From: Frankiales bacterium
GTDB taxonomy: Bacteria > Actinomycetota > Actinomycetes > Mycobacteriales > SCTD01
Reading direction: 5' to 3'
NCBI GenBank assembly: GCA_004299215.1
Contig: SCTD01000382.1
Coordinates: forward strand, 1-8,034
Length of the DNA stretch: 8,034 nt
A model generated the notes under the pieces. That model saw only the letters and a list, made by a program, of their open reading frames with translations. It made no database searches and was not told the DNA's origin. The translations under genes were made by a program, and so were the position numbers. Below, in pieces: positions 6,851 through 8,034 of the stretch. Position 1 is the first letter of the stretch, and the number at the start of each line of letters is the position of its first letter.

Positions 6851-7418
6851 GGCGGTTCAGCTCCTCGCGAAGGGCGGACTCGGCGCGTCGCACGGTGGTG
6901 CCCACGCTTCCAGGGGACAGGTCGAGCGCAGCGGCGACCTCGGCATAGCTCAGGCCGCTGTGCCGCAGCACGAGCGCCATCGCCTGCTTGCGGGGCAGCC
7001 GGGCGAGGGCGGCACGGACGCGCGCACGCTCCTCGAGCGCGAGCGCCTCCTCGGCCGCGTCCGGGGCGACGGGCGATGCAGCAGTGGCCTCCTCCCGGGA
7101 GGTGCGGCGGCGACCGGAACGGAGCACGTTGAGCGCGGTGTGGGCGGCCGCGACGGAGAGCCAGCCGGTCGCCTCGCCGGCCGGCACCGTGGACCGTCCG
7201 AAGGACAGGAACACCTCCTGGGCGACGTCCTCGGCGGCGTCCCGGGACCCCAGCACGCGTGCGGCCACGCCGACCACGCGCCGGTAGTCGCGACGGAAGA
7301 CCTCCTCGAGGTCGTCGCGCACCGCACCCGGCACCGGCTGGCGCTCCTTCCGGTCGTCCCGCTCGGCCCTGCGCTCGGGGGTGGGCAGCACGGCGGTCGC
7401 TGCTGATCCGAGGTCCAT
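6834..7418 (-). CDS. ECF-family RNA polymerase sigma factor
   Basis: The 194-aa product contains sigma region 2 at about 37-105, including DAAEDVAQEVFLSF for core binding and -10 melting. Region 4 is at about 131-187, with the helix-turn-helix LSYAEVAAALDLSPGSVGTT that reads the -35 element. There is no region 3 and no C-terminal SnoaL extension, so it is a simple membrane-stress type ECF factor and not ECF41. It is followed by a 17-nt-overlapping anti-sigma gene, the classic pairing. ATG 7418 is preferred. In-frame starts at 7454 and 7475 would add Cys/Arg-rich residues without family character and would run into the probable promoter. No good Shine-Dalgarno sequence precedes any of them. 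The first 35 residues are charged and poorly conserved in style. Confidence 0.92.
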   Translation of the reverse strand: MDLGSAATAVLPTPERRAERDDRKERQPVPGAVRDDLEEVFRRDYRRVVGVAARVLGSRDAAEDVAQEVFLSFGRSTVPAGEATGWLSVAAAHTALNVLRSGRRRTSREEATAASPVAPDAAEEALALEERARVRAALARLPRKQAMALVLRHSGLSYAEVAAALDLSPGSVGTTVRRAESALREELNRHASSG

Positions 7419-7420
7419 GT

Positions 7421-7453
7421 CTCTACAGCACCGCCGGTCCCAGGAATGTGACA
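7421..7453 (-). promoter_or_regulatory. Candidate promoter of the sigma/anti-sigma/ABC operon
   Basis: On the minus strand TGTCACA (7453-7447) resembles an ECF -35 element. TGTAGAG (7427-7421) lies 19 nt further on, just before the sigma ATG at 7418. ECF genes are usually autoregulated, so an ECF-type promoter is expected here. TGTCACA is known from ECF41 promoters, yet this sigma lacks the ECF41 extension, and the expected CGTC -10 is absent. The call is therefore weak. Confidence 0.3.
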
Positions 7454-7455
7454 TG

Positions 7456-7480
7456 CCGACACGTGGAACCGACAAGTCGG
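7456..7480. repeat. CCGAC repeats with a 12-bp dyad between divergent genes
   Basis: CCGACA occurs at 7456-7461 and again at 7469-7474, a 13-bp step. The second copy forms the dyad CCGAC-AA-GTCGG at 7469-7480. The block also holds the palindrome CACGTG. It sits just upstream of the sigma start and ahead of the small plus-strand ORF, a position suited to an operator for either gene. In DNA this GC-rich a 5-bp arm is short, so chance is possible. Confidence 0.3.
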
Positions 7481-7533
7481 GACGAATCGCCGGACCGCTG
7501 TCGTCGTGGCCCGCCGTGCGTCACGCTGCACTC

Positions 7534-7731
7534 ATGGCGGGGGCGTCAGTGCAGGTGCGCTACGACTCCGGCCTCGGGATCGTGGTGGTGTGGTGCCGCG
7601 CGTGCGGCATCGTCGCCGCCCGGGCCGCGGTCGGTCTCGAGCAGACCATGGACGCCTTCCTGGTGCGGCACCAGCCGGAGCCGTGCCCGTCCCGGCCGGA
7701 GCGTCACCTGGTCGCGGTGCCCAGCGACTGA
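7534..7731 (+). CDS. Small CxxC protein of unknown function (65 aa)
   Basis: I do not recognise this as a named family. The product reads VQVRYDSGLGIVVVWCRACG and then EQTMDAFLVRHQ, which looks like a folded mini-domain: two short beta strands, a C21-x2-C24 pair, then a helix with His46. With only two close cysteines plus His46 and Cys51, a small metal site or redox pair is possible but not shown. No Shine-Dalgarno sequence precedes ATG 7534. An in-frame ATG at 7453 has AGGA 7 nt upstream and would give 92 aa, but its added 27 residues look unstructured and would cross the probable sigma promoter. The gene is divergent from the sigma gene. The amino-acid composition of this frame is far more protein-like than the opposite-strand frame. 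Confidence 0.6.
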   Translation: MAGASVQVRYDSGLGIVVVWCRACGIVAARAAVGLEQTMDAFLVRHQPEPCPSRPERHLVAVPSD

Positions 7732-7800
7732 CCACGCGCCGCGGGGTGGACGGGTCCCACAACCGTCAAGGAGTCGGCTCCGTCGTCCGATGCCCTCGTC

Positions 7801-8001
7801 ATGCGTCGGATCCTTCTCCCTTCGAGCCGACCGGCCGTGGCTCCGCTCCCCCGTCCGGCCACGGTCATCCCCGACGACGAGCTGCGTGCCGCGGCTCGTA
7901 CCCGCGCAGCCGTCGAGGCCGTCCTCGAGGCTGACGGCTTCGACCGGGAGGCACCGCTGGTCCCCCAGATCCGCGAGCGGCTGGCGCTCGCAGGGGCGTA
8001 G
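7801..8001 (+). CDS. Hypothetical small helical protein (66 aa)
   Basis: No family is recognised. The first 24 residues are rich in proline, arginine and serine. Residues 25-66 look like two amphipathic helices (DDELRAAARTRAAVEAVLEA, then a turn at DGFDREAPLV, then PQIRERLALAGA). Codon third positions are mostly G or C, but several CGT, GCT, GCA and CTT codons make the bias weaker than in the large genes. No Shine-Dalgarno sequence stands at a useful distance from ATG 7801. AAGGAG at 7768-7773 is 27 nt away. A 7-bp inverted repeat (7835-7841 with 7858-7864) lies inside the reading frame. Coding is plausible but unproven. The opposite strand holds a longer open frame of poor composition. Confidence 0.45.
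   Translation: MRRILLPSSRPAVAPLPRPATVIPDDELRAAARTRAAVEAVLEADGFDREAPLVPQIRERLALAGA
7835..7864. repeat. Inverted repeat CCGTGGC / GCCACGG
   Basis: Perfect 7-bp arms (7835-7841 and 7858-7864) are separated by 16 bases. No T-run follows on either strand, so it is not a typical intrinsic terminator. It lies in the proline-rich start of the last small ORF and may be incidental in such GC-rich DNA. Confidence 0.3.
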
Positions 8002-8034
8002 TCGCACCTCCGCACGACAGGTGGGTCCCGGTCA

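Noticed and set aside
7768..7773. AAGGAG as ribosome site for the last small ORF
   Set aside because: It lies 27 nt before ATG 7801 and 16 nt before ATG 7790. The first distance is far too long, and the frame from 7790 gives an unlikely product.
7546..8007. Minus-strand open frame of 153 codons over the two small plus-strand ORFs
   Set aside because: Composition is rich in Arg, Gly and His, without predicted core structure. The plus-strand frames look more like folded proteins.

Overview
The window is very GC-rich, densely coding and has strong G/C bias at third codon positions. Together with the GTG starts, the ECF sigma/zinc-finger anti-sigma pair, the GAF-ANTAR regulator and an SbcCD pair of actinobacterial style, this points to a high-GC actinomycete chromosome. 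A Geodermatophilales- or Nocardioides-like organism is plausible, but I cannot fix the genus. I saw no IS element, tRNA, rRNA, CRISPR array or phage gene.

Layout, left to right. (1) Positions 1-1677, minus strand: an sbcD-sbcC DNA end-processing operon. sbcC is cut by the left edge and overlaps sbcD through ATGA. (2) Positions 1765-3294, plus strand, divergent from sbcD: a membrane-anchored von Willebrand factor A (VWA) protein with an intact MIDAS, then a 69-aa soluble alpha-helical protein behind a strong Shine-Dalgarno sequence, then a 99-aa three-helix membrane protein that is probably translationally coupled to it. (3) Positions 3282-7418, minus strand: a tight five-gene cluster, in transcription order ECF sigma factor, zinc-finger transmembrane anti-sigma factor, ABC ATPase, ABC-2 permease, GAF-ANTAR regulator. 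Its last gene overlaps the membrane-protein gene tail to tail by 13 bp. (4) Positions 7453-8001, plus strand: two small ORFs, one with a CxxC motif divergent from the sigma gene and one helical.

The five-gene cluster is the main point of interest. The first four genes overlap by 17, 4 and 4 nt and the fifth follows after 28 nt, so co-transcription is likely. A reasonable model is that the anti-sigma factor, with about 235 residues outside the membrane, senses an envelope signal and releases the sigma factor. The sigma factor would then drive an ABC exporter and an ANTAR protein that could act on RNA after initiation. The ABC ATPase has no ATG, GTG or TTG codon that keeps its Walker A motif. 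A CTG that overlaps the anti-sigma stop as CTGA is the best start, and an automatic caller would probably truncate the gene or miss its P-loop.

No gap longer than 300 bp lacks a gene. The longest non-coding stretches are 1678-1764, 2701-2781, 7419-7533 and 7732-7800.
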